Counted from the first letter of the stretch, positions 22,876 to 34,619 are shown. The stretch: 64,000 bases of DNA from Timema cristinae (GCA_039000515.1 JBCFYV010000100.1:48323048-48387047); one strand, 5' to 3'. Notes: a model not told the origin generated them from the letters alone. Translations and numbers: made by a program.

Positions 22876-23114
22876 TAGCACCACGTTTTACTACCCATTC
22901 AGGTTATACGTCTATGTACTAATTACACTAAGGGCGTTAGGAATTAGAGAGGTTATATTCAGAGGAAGTTGACTCATGTTTTGGTGGAGGGAAAATTAAA
23001 AAAATCACTTTAGAAAACCACCCTCAGTACACCCGACCGAGAGTCGAACCTTGATCTCCCGCATCTTCAGTCTAGTCCACTGCAAGTGTTGCACTTTAGA
23101 CCATGTGGTCACCG
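22876..23114 (-). mobile_element. SINE-B, SINE-Bb type head
   Basis: The minus-strand tail is seen on plus as CACCACGTTTTACTACCCAT. The B-box region appears as GAGAGTCGAACCTTGATCTC. The head appears as AGTCTAGTCCACTGCAAGTG and TTTAGACCATGTGGTCACCG, giving the SINE-Bb A-box TGGTCTAAAG. Confidence 0.93.
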
Positions 23115-23868
23115 AATGGGATTTTTTTTTTTACTATTTAAAATGTTGATGGGAAGAGGTTTCCAAACACAAAAGCTAAACTCCCCCCTCCCATCCTTTT
23201 TTGTAAGCTCTATTTCAAAGGGACAAAATGCCCCATCACTCGCAACCAGTTCCTGTGAACTTTTCTGACTGAAAGATTTCAAGAGAATGACCTTTGAATC
23301 TTTGATCTGTCACCTTGTGACATTTTGACCCTCCACCTACTTAATTCCAACATCCTCAACTCCCACGTACTGACCCCACTTTTAAAAAAACCTAAAAAAA
23401 AAATCTTCTAACAGTTTTTTTTTTCCCTCCTTTCTGTCAGCCATAAACCCTAATCCATTTTCTCCCACATTTTACTTTGCTTTAAACCCGCTTCTACTTT
23501 ATTTTTATTTTTTTGTGCGTATCTTCTTTCTTTTTTCACTAAAAAAAAAAAGCTTTTCTCTCTAATCTTCTTCTAATTTTTTTTTCTCACTGAGGTTAAT
23601 TAAAAATGTTTTCATCCAGATGGCAGGATAATCAAGCGAAAATTTTTAGGGAGTTTTGTTCTACTTTTAGACCGTCATGTGGTTGTGGTAGATCCGATAT
23701 ACTTCACGCCATCCACAAGGCTCAAACATTTTTTTTTTTTGAACTTTTTAACTTTTAAGTAAAGGATAGCTATCTATATTTATGAAACATACGGTCCTAA
23801 TTAGCGGGAAGATTTCGTTAACATTACTTAATTTTATGGTGAAATAATACCTGATTCTGTTTCTTAAT
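23115..23868. other. No gene; pyrimidine-rich stretch
   Basis: Positions 23330-23600 are C+T-rich on plus with several A runs. No splice-flanked exon or known repeat was recognised. Confidence 0.4.
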
Positions 23869-24155
23869 TGGGGTGGTCTAGGGGTAAGGTGTCAAACTTC
23901 TGTGCTGGGAGTCCGGAGTTCAATCCTCGGTCTCGGCACAGATTTATCTGATTCCCAAACCCTTCCTTCACCTCTGAAAGACGTGTATTAATCACAACTT
24001 GTGAATGTGTGGAATGCCAGGCCCCACCGTGGTTCGGATCTCACGCTAAACTGTAGGTCCTCCATTTCATCTCACAATCACCCTACCATTACATATTAGC
24101 GTAAGTGCGTATAGCCCGGACGGGTAGTAAGACGTGGTGCTAATATTATATTATT
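23869..24155 (+). mobile_element. SINE-A copy 4, long subfamily
   Basis: A-box GTGGTCTAGGGGTAAGG and B-box region GAGTTCAATCCTCGGTC are present. The long-subfamily block appears as CGTGTATTAATCACAACTTG. It ends with the shared tail and CTAATATTATATTATTAT. No target duplication was evident. Confidence 0.93.
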
Positions 24156-25683
24156 ATAATTTCTCTTTTTCATATAGAGAAAATGTTGTAATCGTAAACA
24201 TAATAGACCTGAGATTGTGATTGATCTTTGTGTTTTATTTGTCCCAAAGACTCTTCATATCTTTCACGTGTTTTTTTACGCATACGTCCATATTTTCTGT
24301 GTGTTTAATTTGGATGGTGTAATAAATTTAAGTACAGAAAGCAACGGAAAACGACCACACTTTCATTATCTATTTAGGGCATGCACTTTTTCCCAAATGG
24401 AGCGGGCAGCAATAACCTTCTAGCTCCACATGGATAGGAAGTAAACCAGGACCAATCCTCGGGTTGAACACTCGTTATTAAAATAGCTACGACATGTTTG
24501 ATGTTTTATTAATATTATTCTAAATTACACCAATGTTACAACGTAATTTTAAAATGTGTATTGTATAAAAATAAAATAAAAGATTGTTCGTGAACATAAA
24601 ATAAATAATATTTTGTTCTAGTAAATATAATTTAGTTTGTAGTAACGAGAACACACGAAAACACACCTTTTTTTTTGCAGATTTATAACAAATCTTTTTT
24701 TTTGTCAATATAAAGCAAATAAGCCAAGAGCTATAAAGTAATTTCATAACGTTTCTCTTCTGTAATTACCTTGTTTTAATTATTCTATACGTTTATGTTA
24801 ATCAATGTTGGTAACTATAATTAAATTTAATTATTCTTGATTTTATTAAAATCTGCGCAGAAAAAATGTTTTTTTTTTACAATATTTTGGAAAAATATAG
24901 GATTATCATGTGATTTCTATTTTAATAAAAATAAATAAATGTGAAGTTCCATTGAAAATTAAAAAAATCTAATAATTATATATTTAAATTTTTTAATACA
25001 GTCATTTAATGAAGTTTTTTTTACAAACGCGTGCGCGTGCGCACAACTCATATCTAAAAAAATATATGCTCTACTTCATAACCTAAGAGTAACTTGACAC
25101 ATTTCACTCAATTTGCTTTCGCAGCTACACTAGCGCCGAACGTCGCATCGACATACTAAGAGAGCATCAAAGAAAATAGTTATTCTTTTGTACTAACGCA
25201 ATTAAGCTCTGAAAAAAAAAATGGTGTATGTCCCCAAACGATGGGTGAGTGGCACCCTCCCCTCTGAACTCTCTCTACTCTTATCAACCACCCCACCCCC
25301 TCCCTAACCATCCCTTCTCTAGCCCCCTATCCAACCCACGCCGGGTCCAGTGGGTCTAAAGTGAAGTGCTAAGCACTGTCAGGAAAATTTGCTCTCATTG
25401 GCGGGAGTGTCTGATTCAGAAAGGGAATTGAGGTACCGAAAAGGGGTGGGAGGGGGGAGCATAAAAATTAAGTCCATGTGGATTTTAACGGTAAAGTCCC
25501 GAAAGAATTATGAGGAAGAGATGAAATTTAAGAGAAAAAAAAAGCTATTTACCCTTCCTTTAAGCGTTTAAAACATATTTCTTGAAAGTTAAAAAATATA
25601 TTTTAGTTAAATTAGAAAAAAATTATCAGAAAATAGTTCTTGAGCTACTCGAGAATTTAATTATATAGTCGTCCCTAACGTAA
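24156..25683. other. No gene; one alternating GC/CA tract
   Basis: Mostly AT-rich. At 25028-25043, ACGCGTGCGCGTGCGCAC is alternating purine-pyrimidine. Positions 25090-25170 are GC-richer and unrecognised. Confidence 0.4.
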
Positions 25684-25885
25684 GTCACGTGGTCTAAGAC
25701 GTCGCTCTCGATATATAGACTAGACTGCCGATGACAGGAGACCGGAGTTCAAATACCGGCGGGGGACAGAGGGTGTTTTTTCCCTCCCCCTATATACTAC
25801 CCTACCTTCCCTTCATATAAATGTGGGGATATATTTCTTATAAAATCTAAATTCAACGTCTCTACACCTATTGGTTTTAATATAT
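25684..25885 (+). mobile_element. SINE-B, SINE-Bb type head, truncated tail
   Basis: CACGTGGTCTAAGACGTCGC gives the A-box. GACTAGACTGCCGATGACAG and GGAGTTCAAATACCGGC follow. The ATATAAATGTGGGGATATAT segment is present, and the tail decays after 25870. Confidence 0.85.
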
Positions 25886-26174
25886 GAATATCACCCCCAA
25901 CCCACCCCAAAAAGTACTATGAACCATTGAACCTCTCTCTCTTTAATCTTAAAATAGAAATATTTAATAAAAAGTATTTTAAGATTATTTTGTGAAATGA
26001 AATAATAAATATTGTTGCAAAAACAGTTAACCAAACATAATAAAGTATATAATATACAATGTTACAGAAACATCGAGTAAAGAGGACCGTAAAAAATATG
26101 TATGTTTACTCACAGCTCTAAAATTTGGTTTTATAAAAAAATAGACTTCAAACAAAAAATTTATATTTAATAGA
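25886..26174. other. AT-rich, nothing recognised
   Basis: A short gap between two repeats, with no gene seen. Confidence 0.4.
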
Positions 26175-26670
26175 ATTACATCTTTACAATTATAAGTCAT
26201 TTCGTATCTCAAATTGATGTGGAGATGATAAAATAGGAAATTTCTGCTTGTGTAAATTACCCTTAGAGTAATGTTCGCGGAAAAAAGAATATAACCATTT
26301 TGTTTGTAATCTGAAACGGCGTCTAGATACAAAATTTAATCAAAATCAAATTAAAGTGGATTTCGAGAACATTGATTGTTTTCTCTCTTTTTGCCCTTAT
26401 GTAAACTACCCTTAGTTAAGGGTTTGATATATAATTCCAAACTCTTCTTAGGGTAAACTTATGAAAACCCTAGAAACCGTTTAATCCAACTCTGTAAAAT
26501 CTTTTCGGTACTAGTCATAGAAACAGACAGACGGACGGCAACACAAACAACTTTTTTTTTCACGGGTCATGAAATGTTGACCTTTATCAAAATCTCGAGT
26601 TCGATTTTTTTAAATATCACACTACATCTCTCTCCAAATGATTGGAGAGAGAGAGAGAGAAAGTAAAAGT
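26175..26670 (+). mobile_element. LINE 3'-end-like repeat Y, long copy 1
   Basis: Aligns with 51975-52425: AAGTCATTTCGTATCTCAAA, the TTCGCGGAAAAAAG region, TAAACTACCCTTAGTTAAGG, ACCCTAGAAACCGTTTAATC and TTTATCAAAATCTCGAGTTC. It ends with a hairpin-like CTCTCTCCAA-ATGATTGGAGAGAG and GA repeats before GAAAGTAAAAG. No reading frame is preserved. This resembles the 3' UTR of a common insect non-LTR retrotransposon. Confidence 0.65.
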
Positions 26671-26969
26671 ATGATATTAAATCGCAGTTTAAAGAACAAA
26701 ATATATCGAGGGCATTTTAAATAATCCCATTGGCTCAGACTTATTTGAAGCATCTACTGGAAGTACTTTCATTGTATTAACACATGTCAATATAAATGCC
26801 AACTGTTAGACAATCAAGATACCTTTATTATCTACTTGAGATTATCTTTAAAAGAGCTCTCTATCATATTTAAATTGACTAAAAAAGTATTTGCTGATGA
26901 ATTTATAGGGTGAGATAAAATTCTTCCTGGATAGTATGTTTATTGTGATTGCCCCCCTTTTCTATTTTA
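26671..26969. other. AT-rich, nothing recognised
   Basis: No repeat or coding segment was recognised. Confidence 0.4.
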
Positions 26970-27192
26970 GCAACGCGTCTTTCTACCCGTTCGGTTTATA
27001 CACTTAAGTAGTAATTACGTTAAGAGGTCAGGAATTGGGAAGGTTGAAATTATAGGAAGTGAGCCTGCATTTGGGTAAAGGGAGAGTGGAAAACCATTTA
27101 GGAAAAGCCACCCCTAGTTCACCCGACCGAGATTCGAACCGAGGTCTCCCGTTCCGCTTCTGCTTACAGACCAGCGCGTTAGATAACACATC
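26970..27192 (-). mobile_element. SINE-B, SINE-Ba type head
   Basis: Minus strand: tail seen as CAACGCGTCTTTCTACCCGT on plus, CCGACCGAGATTCGAACCGA as the B-box region, and ACCAGCGCGTTAGATAACAC as the head. Open frames here are translations of the SINE and are not host genes. Confidence 0.93.
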
Positions 27193-28107
27193 CCTTTTTA
27201 ATTGTACTTCAATACAATTTTTCAAAACCTTAATTGTTAATTTTACTTAATATCATAATGTATAACTTGCGGAAAATGATGTCTTCTTGTCTGGTTTTCC
27301 AGCTACGTGTAGGTCAGGATTTTATTCTTAGTTTGACCTATATGCCAAATTGGTTTTCTTTTTATAGTTTCTCTCTCAACTTTATCCAATGGTGGGTACA
27401 CTTAATATAAATATACATTCCCAAACTCACCCAATTCGTATAAATATGTGGATAGCCCTGACGCTTAGAAAGAAGAGTTCAATTAGTGAGCTATCACAAG
27501 TTATAGAAGGTGTACAATACAGTCGTGCATATTTTCTGGTTTTAGTGTGGAGATAAATTTTGAAAAGAATTACATGAGTAATCTACCCCTAAATAAACTC
27601 TCTTCAGAAAAAAACAAATCTATCAATTTATTACTCTAATATTAGTATGAAACACATCCCAGATACCCACTTTGATTATAGCATTTTTTTAAAGTTCAAT
27701 TTTTAAAATATTCCAACATTATTTTCCCTGAACACAACACGTATAAAATGTCGTTTATCATCTAAAACAATCCCTAGATATCAAATTTAAAAAATGGAAT
27801 TGTTTTTCAAGATTACATTAATGATATATATTCAATGTTCAATTCTAGTAAACTGCACTTGACAGGTATAGAATGTTTATCACATCAAAAAAATTATCAA
27901 ATATTAATTTTAAACAAAATCGTTGAATTTACCTTCATAAAATTCTAACTTTAAAAATTGGCTATCGGTAAATTATCATTAATTTAAATGATAGAATTAA
28001 AATCACAATTTCACCCCAAGGTATGGCCATATAAATTTTAAATGAATTTTAAACAAAACATTTTAAGGTGGGAACGTAAAAACGCGAGTTAAAGTAAGTG
28101 TTTTTTT
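27193..28107. other. AT-rich, nothing recognised
   Basis: Long AT-rich stretch with no preserved frames, splice-flanked segments or recognised family. Confidence 0.4.
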
Positions 28108-28395
28108 TGTACCAAAATTATTTCTAGACAACATAAATAGAATATTGCTCCCCTGGAAACATAGATTAATTATTTTACTTGGTAATATCAACAGTTGTTT
28201 AAATAATGTCATAAGAATTGTTAGCATTTTATGTTGAATTCTTAATTTAAAAAAATCAAGTTCTCATCAAATTCTAGGACACCTTTTACAGATATTCAAG
28301 AACTGTTGATATCACCATTTGAATAAAATTAAACTCTGTTTCTACTGGAGAAATAATTGATTTATATTTAACAAAAATTGTTTCTTATAAAAACT
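28108..28395. mobile_element. Foldback element, copy 1 of the cluster
   Basis: Left arm GGTAATATCAACAGTTGTTT and right arm AGAACTGTTGATATCACCAT are inverted. Outer arms ATTGCTCCCCTGGAAACATA and GTTTCTACTGGAGAAATAAT are also inverted. The spacer between the arms is about 80 bp and AT-rich. No protein is encoded. Confidence 0.75.
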
Positions 28396-29080
28396 TTTAA
28401 AATAGTGACCTTAAAATGCCTTCTCTACACTATTATCTTAAGATGGTCACGATTAAAATACTTTCTCTATAGTAAAAAGTAAAAAAAAAAATCTTTGTCT
28501 CTAATAAAAGAGCTAATTAAACTATGTTCCAGACCTATGATCCAAGATATATTTTTTGTAAAAAAACAACATAATCTGAATAAGAGGTTTTAATGTTGTT
28601 ATGACCACATGTTAATCTTATTACAAACCTACCTTGGTGATTGGGACTTGGGTAGAGAAGTTAAGCCTCTTAACTTGCCTTCAGGAAACATCTTGTTGAA
28701 CCAACCTTCTCTAACCACCCCCTAATCTTTCAACAACCCCACCCCTAGGGGGTTTAATCCGGTAATTACTACATCAGTGGTCTTCTACAACACCCCAATC
28801 ATCTTCCTATACACTTGTTGATGGTACGTGTCTCAAGGGGTTCGTTGCTAGGAACGCACAAGGCAATATGGTCATGTGGCTTGTTTTTGTTATTATTGGC
28901 AGTATACTTTTACGAGCACTTTTAACGATGTTTTACGACCCATTTCACACACTCTTAGCTTAAGGATGATGTGTTGGGAGAGCATTGTCGAGTATTTTCT
29001 TTGATGTCCATCTGGAGTTAAGGTGTGGCAGAAAGGAGCGCAAGCGTTTTTACAGTTTATATGATATTACATTTTTTTTG
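28396..29080. other. No gene recognised
   Basis: AT-rich to 28600, then GC-richer to about 29040 with no recognised coding segment or repeat. Confidence 0.4.
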
Positions 29081-29345
29081 ACCAAAATAAATCAAATATT
29101 TCTCAAGTAGCAACATAAATTTTAGTTTTCTGCACATGCTAATATCAACATATCTTGAATATATGTCAGGGTTCCTGGAATTTTGTCAAAACTTTTGAAA
29201 TAGAGAGTTTTGACAAAATTTCAGGAAACCCTTGATAGATATTAGAGATCTGTTGATATTAGCATGTGCAGAAAACTAAACTTTATGTTTCTACTGGAGA
29301 AATATTTTATTTATTTCGGCCAAAAATTTCTATTCTACAAAAAAC
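29081..29345. mobile_element. Foldback element, copy 2, long hairpin
   Basis: Two arms of about 115 bp are inverted around a loop of ~15 nt (about 29196-29211). Inner arm ends are TTTTGTCAAAAC and GTTTTGACAAAATTTCAGG. Mid-arm TGCACATGCTAATATCAACA is matched by TGTTGATATTAGCATGTGCA. Transcripts would fold into a long hairpin. Confidence 0.85.
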
Positions 29346-29574
29346 TGTAAAAATACTTCCGCTTCCTTCTGCTGCACCTCAAGGGTTAAAAACTTTTATT
29401 TACTAGAAAAGGAAAATAAAACCTACCTCCCCCTACCCGCCCTACCCAACAAAAAAAAATATATATTTCTCAGACTACGAATTCAATCGTTATCTTTAAA
29501 CCGTCCAGAGCTTACGTCTGATCTTCTATGAACCTTTGACTTCTTATTTTATTTTCTAGTATAACGTCGGCCTT
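29346..29574. other. Nothing recognised
   Basis: Spacer between two foldback elements. Confidence 0.4.
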
Positions 29575-29870
29575 TATTTGTGCATTTCTTACATCAAAAC
29601 TGTTTTCGGCTAAAATTAAGACATATTTATCCGGTAGAAACATCGAGTTTAATTCTCTCCCCATGGTGATATCAACAGTTGTTGAATATTTGTCAACGGT
29701 GTCCTGTAATTTAATAACACTTTTTCTCTTTATTTAAAGAGTTTCTCATCTAATGCCACTATGCTCATGACAGATATTCAACAACTGTTGATATCCTCAA
29801 GTGGAAAATATTAAACTCTGTTCCTACTTTTTTGGCAAAAAAAAAAGTTTCTTTAAAAATCTGCAAAAAC
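29575..29870. mobile_element. Foldback element, copy 3
   Basis: Left arm GGTGATATCAACAGTTGTTG is inverted against right arm CAACAACTGTTGATATCCTC. Outer parts GGTAGAAACATCGAGTTTAA and ATTAAACTCTGTTCCTAC pair as well. The central spacer is about 75 bp. Confidence 0.8.
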
Positions 29871-29934
29871 ACTCAGGTTACCTACGTCCCCATATTTTTT
29901 TTTTACATTATGGATATTAAATGTTTCATCAGAA

Positions 29935-30115
29935 GGAGTAGGTAGATGAAGTTTCTTCTCATTTGTGTGGAGAGAGGATGGAAAAAACCATGGTAAAAAG
30001 ATTCACACGTTTAAAAAACCACCCTCCATTGCACACTGACGAGATTTGAACGGTCGATCTCTTAGTTAACCAGTGATACAGTCCTGCTGTGAGCTGACGC
30101 CCTAGACCGTGGGAA
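29935..30115 (-). mobile_element. SINE-B, diverged, 3' tail missing
   Basis: Minus strand: body seen as CATTTGTGTGGAGAGAGGAT, ACCACCCTCCATTGCACACT and the B-box region as GAGATTTGAACGGTCGATCT. The head ends in CGCCCTAGACCGTGGG. Confidence 0.7.
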
Positions 30116-30179
30116 TATTGTATAATGATTTTATTTAAGATGGTACGGATGGGTAGTAAGACCTCTATCTATATTAACT

Positions 30180-30440
30180 ACACTAGGACCCTCTTCAGTG
30201 GCAAAACATTCTACGGCATCAATCTCGTGTTAGACTGTTTTGCCACTGAAGACGGGGTGATTGGGGCTAGAATCCCGGTCAGATCTACAAGGGTGGTTTC
30301 TCCTAAAGTTTTCCCACTCTCCTTCCCTGCAACTGCGGTAGACTACCTCTAAAAATGCTTCCTTCCTCATCCCTGTCCTTTTAGAGAGTAATTACATATA
30401 TGTGGTATAACCTGAACAGGTAGTAAGACGCGGGATAAAA
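30180..30440 (+). mobile_element. SINE-B, SINE-Bb type, with rearranged head
   Basis: The B-box region is GGGGCTAGAATCCCGGTC. The body has CTCCTAAAGTTTTCCCACTC and the tail ATAACCTGAACAGGTAGTAA. The expected head is replaced by a perfect 15-bp inverted repeat, CTTCAGTGGCAAAAC at 30193-30207 and GTTTTGCCACTGAAG at 30237-30251. Confidence 0.8.
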
Positions 30441-32285
30441 AAAATCTACACTAGGGGGGAGGGGGATGTAACGAGGAAGGTATAGCTTTGATATAATGTC
30501 TTAGGGCTGCTTCAAGTGAACTTACGGCACGTTAATAAAATTTCTCATTTTAATGTACTTAAGCAAGATTTAAAGATCTAACATTAAAATAAAAACCACA
30601 ACTTTTAAACAATTCTAAAAACAATTTTTTATAGTCGCAGTTTTTTTTATCATAAACTTCTTTTTCTTTTTTTTAAATCGTCTATAACCTAGGTTAAATA
30701 ATTTATTCACGAAAATGGTCCAAAGAAATATTTCTGCAATGATTTTAGATTTATCATTTTCGTGGAAGCTTGTGGCTATCTAGAAGAGAAACAAGAAAAA
30801 TATCTTTTGAAATTCAAGCCAATGCTGTCTAGATGTAAAAGTTAGAGAGTATTTATACATGTCAGTGGAAGAGGGAATGTGTTAAACGGCACATCACCAA
30901 GATATCTCACAGAATGAACTGCTAGTTTTATTCCATATCTTTCTATTTCATACATTTGTCTTTTAACTGAGTTTATGATTAGAGAGATTAAGTGCTAAGA
31001 CGTACCGCTTAGCAAAATTGCATCGAATTCACCAATTAGGGTAACGTCAACATCAACCCGGTTTTGGACCCCAATTTTCCGTCAAAGAATATCCAGTCTA
31101 CTTTGAGCCTGACGACTTAATCCGTTTGACTACCGTTGAGGGTGAAATTGAAATGTTGTAAGGATTCTTTGAAAAGGAGCTTAGAGATATCACGATTTCA
31201 GACCGATAAATATTTCACATTCTCAAGGAAGAAATTGTGCCAAATTGCTTCGTATTGCATCCTCACAAATTCAAGACCGATTGAATGATGAATGGAAGAT
31301 TGTGTATCTGATGAAGGAAATGATCTAAAACGTTGCAAGAAGGGGGGGGGGGGGGAGGGATGATTTAAGGACCTAACAAAATTTCTTCAACCCTTCGCTT
31401 TGGAGTTGTAAAAAAAAAATATATATATATATATTATTTAACGTCTGATTTATGGTATCTGATAGATATCTTATTCGTCTTACGATCTAGAATTTTTTGT
31501 TTGTTTCTTTATTTATGAAAGACTACAATGCGTTGTAAGGGTTCCCTCTATTGGGATAGAGAAGCATTCCCAATTCATGTCTGACTTTTCAAAAAAAAAA
31601 AAAAAATACACTGGAAACCTATTTTATTTTCCATTTTTCTCTCCAAACAAATATTGTGGAACAAGCAGCGGATTTAGCGGCCTATAGAAGGAAAAGTCTT
31701 TCTTCCTATTGTTATTTTCTAGCGCTTCTACTTATTTCATCCCCCACCCAACCTTTTACAAACCACCACCTCTAGCTTTTTTTTTTTTTTAACTTATTCC
31801 TCTTCTTACCTCGCCTTTTGTTGCGCTTTACTCTTTATTTTGACACAATAAGACAGTTCCTAAGTCTTACAGGAGGTATAGTCGACGTTTTTTTTCTCTC
31901 TCTTTCTTTCGCTACTTTCTAAAATCCTTTTCAGACAATCCAGCCAAACCAAACAACTAGATGTCTTTGAAGTATGCAAGTTGATACAGATCTGTCCTCC
32001 AAACACTCAGTATATTGTTTTAGGGGAGGGGGCTAATAATGCTTAATTTTATAGAAAGCTAACAAATTAGAAAGTATCTTAATTCTTCCGAATTAAACTT
32101 ATTGTTTACACTAGTTTATTTTAAAAATAATAAATCGGAAACAACAGTCTTGTATTTCTCTCTGTGTGTCTTTGTTTCTGTGTATTTTTGTGTATTTCAG
32201 TCTCGATGTTTTTCTGCATGTTTCCTTGTGTATTTAAACAATTAAAGCGGAAGGGTAGGGGGAGGGGAGTTAAGGTTATTATTTT
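30441..32285. other. No gene recognised
   Basis: Contains a 14-base G run (31342-31355), a (TA)7 tract (31422-31436) and a pyrimidine-rich part (31620-31930). Positions 31020-31330 have less AT bias but no domain or splice-flanked exon that I recognise. Confidence 0.4.
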
Positions 32286-32450
32286 TGCAGTTTTTATAGC
32301 AAACTTTTTTTTTACAAATAAATAAAATATTGCTCCAATATAACAGAGTTTAATTTTTTTAACATGGTGATAAACACAGTTGTTGAATATTTTCAAGTAC
32401 ACCCTTGACCGATATTCAACAATTGTGAAGAAAATTAAAACTGTATGGTG
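32286..32450. mobile_element. Foldback element, copy 4, truncated
   Basis: Left arm TGCAGTTTTTATAGCAAAC, AATATTGCTCCAATATAACA and GTGATAAACACAGTTGTTGA. Right arm GATATTCAACAATTGTGAAG and AAAATTAAAACTGTA. The outer right arm is missing. Confidence 0.75.
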
Positions 32451-32462
32451 CTATGGTTTTAT

Positions 32463-32850
32463 ATTTCCCGCAATTGGGAGCCAATTAATATTAAACGTGA
32501 TTATATTGAGATATTTGCCCCGCGATTGAACACCAATTATAGTGATGTCGGTCCGCGATTAGACATAAATTATGTAGATACGGATTTTATTGCGATGTTT
32601 GATACAAATGTGGTCAATACAGGATTTTATGGTGATGACGCGTAGGCCTACATGCCGTTCTGCGCTCTTGTCACACGGTTATGTGATCTGATTATATGTG
32701 ATACTTATTCTTATGAAATGATCAAGACTTGTGATGTTGCACAAGATTTATTTATATGATTACACCTTCGGTACTGAAGATATGATATTAAATGACACAG
32801 TTTATGTTAAATTACGGATTGTTTTTGTGTGATATCAAACGCTCCGCGTT
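32463..32850 (+). mobile_element. Unclassified element X, copy 2
   Basis: Aligns to 15405-16035 without its SINE. The 5' part has three ~50-bp internal repeats starting CCGCAATTGGGAGCCAATTA, CCGCGATTGAACACCAATTA and CCGCGATTAGACATAAATTA. The 3' part has GGTTATGTGATCTGATTATA, ACACCTTCGGTACTGAAG and AATTACGGATTGTTTTTG. The open plus-strand frame 32445-32645 translates the internal repeats and is not a recognised protein. Confidence 0.75.
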
Positions 32851-33639
32851 CTGAGTACTGTGTGTTATGTATATTTATGTTACTGCTGCACTATATTACC
32901 GGCACTGTTTTAACGAGGTCCGTGATGAATCGAACTGTTTTTTCTGTGCATCACTATATGGATTCATACGCACAAGTGGCTTATATATGATCAACCCCTT
33001 GCTTCTTGGGCCCCTTGTCACCAGTGTCAAAACTAACTAATAGAAAAACTCCTGGTAGCCTGATGTTGTGAGGACTGGCTTCCTCTTGGGTAGAGGGAGC
33101 AAGTATGTCACATGATTTCTCTAATACAACGGAGTTGATCTTTTAAAGAAAAAAACAACAAACAACAACAAATAGATCGCTGTTATCTTCTCTTTAGAGC
33201 AAGTTCCACAATTTATGGTTTAATAATTAAGGCAGGAGTAACCTATCAACTATCAATGACCACTTTGGTTTGTTTTAAGTGTCAGTTGCATTATTATATG
33301 TTACTGGCACTTTGATTAAATCTGTCCAAACGGAGATCAGTTTTTTCTCGTTGTTTAACTCGAAAACTGTTATCGGGTAATTGAAAACCCTCAGAGCTAC
33401 GTTGCCATCAAAGCAATGGTTTTATTGATAAATGTTTTTAAATAATTAAGCTTTATTGAAATGTCTTTCAAATAATTTGTTTTCAGAGGTTCTAACCAAG
33501 TGAATAATTTGGTGAGGTAAAGTCATTATCACATCAAAAGTATAGCTGGATAATTGACGTTAATGTTCAATTTCTAATTTTATAAAACATTTATTCATTT
33601 TAGTGAAGACTCCATGGGAATTGAAGAGTGTTTGGTACT
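32851..33639. other. No gene recognised
   Basis: Mixed AT-rich sequence with no known repeat or exon-like segment. Confidence 0.4.
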
Positions 33640-34390
33640 TACTTACTCCATGAAATTAGGATTTCATTGCTGCACTTAGGCATAGGTGGAGTAAGCCTAC
33701 TTTTTTTTTATCTTGAGACAGTTATATCCAGTCAATCTCATTATACCTTTTCTCTTTCAGGTCCTCTCTAATACTATCCTTCCCATTTGCATCTAGGTCT
33801 TTCCACTGGTAATGTGACCCGGCGGTCTAGGGGTAAGGTGTCGGACTTTTGTGTTGGGGTCCGGGGTTCAATCCTCGGTCCCGGCACAGATTTATCTGAT
33901 TACCAAACCCTTCCTTCACCTCTGACAAGACATCTTGTAAATGTGGGGAATGCCAGGTCTCCACCGTGGTTCGGATTCCACGTTAAACTGTAGGTTCTTC
34001 ATTTCATCTGTCAATCACCCTACCATTACACATTAGCGTAAGTGCGTACAACCCGAACGGGTAGTAAGACGCGGTGCTAATAATAATAATAATAATAATC
34101 TTCTTTCCGCTGGTCTCTTCCCATTGGGTTTACTAGTCAATACATTGAACGTGGTTTTAGATTATTCCATTCGCATTTCATGATCTGCCCAATGTAATTT
34201 GCAAGATTTGATTACCCTGATAATGTCTGATGATGAGATAAAAGTATGCAACTGATATTTATGTAACCTCTTAACTCCATTATCTTAATCGTTTTTGGGA
34301 TCAATTACTTTTCCTCAGTATTTTGTTTTCGAACAACCTACCAGTTTTTCGTCGTGTAAGATAATTTACCGTGTTTTATAACCATAGAGG
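33640..34390 (-). pseudogene. LINE reverse-transcriptase protein C-terminal relic, split by SINE-A
   Basis: Read on the minus strand from about 34370, the worn frame shows CSKTKYLRKSN-like (F-ENK-LRK), QTLSG, LANYIGQIMKCEW (L-WAGH-RM) and LVNPMGRDQR. On the far side of the SINE it shows W-KD-D--W-DSIRE-LKEKG, then LSQDK and a final SAAMKS. This is the same LINE lineage as 34620-34862, with order and spacing conserved. Multiple stops and frameshifts show that it is dead. SINE-A copy 5 lies inside it at 33811-34101. Confidence 0.85.
33798..34114 (+). mobile_element. SINE-A copy 5, short subfamily, inserted in a LINE relic
   Basis: The SINE body runs from GTGACCCGGCGGTCTAGGGG to the shared tail and an AATAAT tract. 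Flanking TCTTTCCACTGGT (33798-33810) and TCTTTCCGCTGGT (34102-34114) form a 13-bp target duplication with one mismatch. The LINE text continues directly after removal of the SINE and one duplication copy. Confidence 0.97.
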
Positions 34391-34619
34391 ACAACAGGTG
34401 AAATCAAGTTCAAATAATTTTATTTGATTCATATAAATTTAAATTGCTTATATAACAAATCAGGGATGAAATAATGGAGGAAGAGTTAAATACGTAACAT
34501 TACTCTTATTTCTTGGACTAAAGATCACCCAAATATTAGAGCGTATTTTTAAAATAAGTAAATTAGTGACTGCCCAAACAAATAAATCACACCTAACAGA
34601 ATCTTAGAAGTATTATGTT
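34391..34619. other. AT-rich, nothing recognised
   Basis: Spacer between two LINE relics in opposite orientation. Confidence 0.4.

Noticed and set aside
27028..27250. Overlapping frames on both strands containing [16 protein letters not shown].
   Set aside because: They translate the body and head of a SINE-B. Repeat-derived frames like this often enter automatic gene sets.
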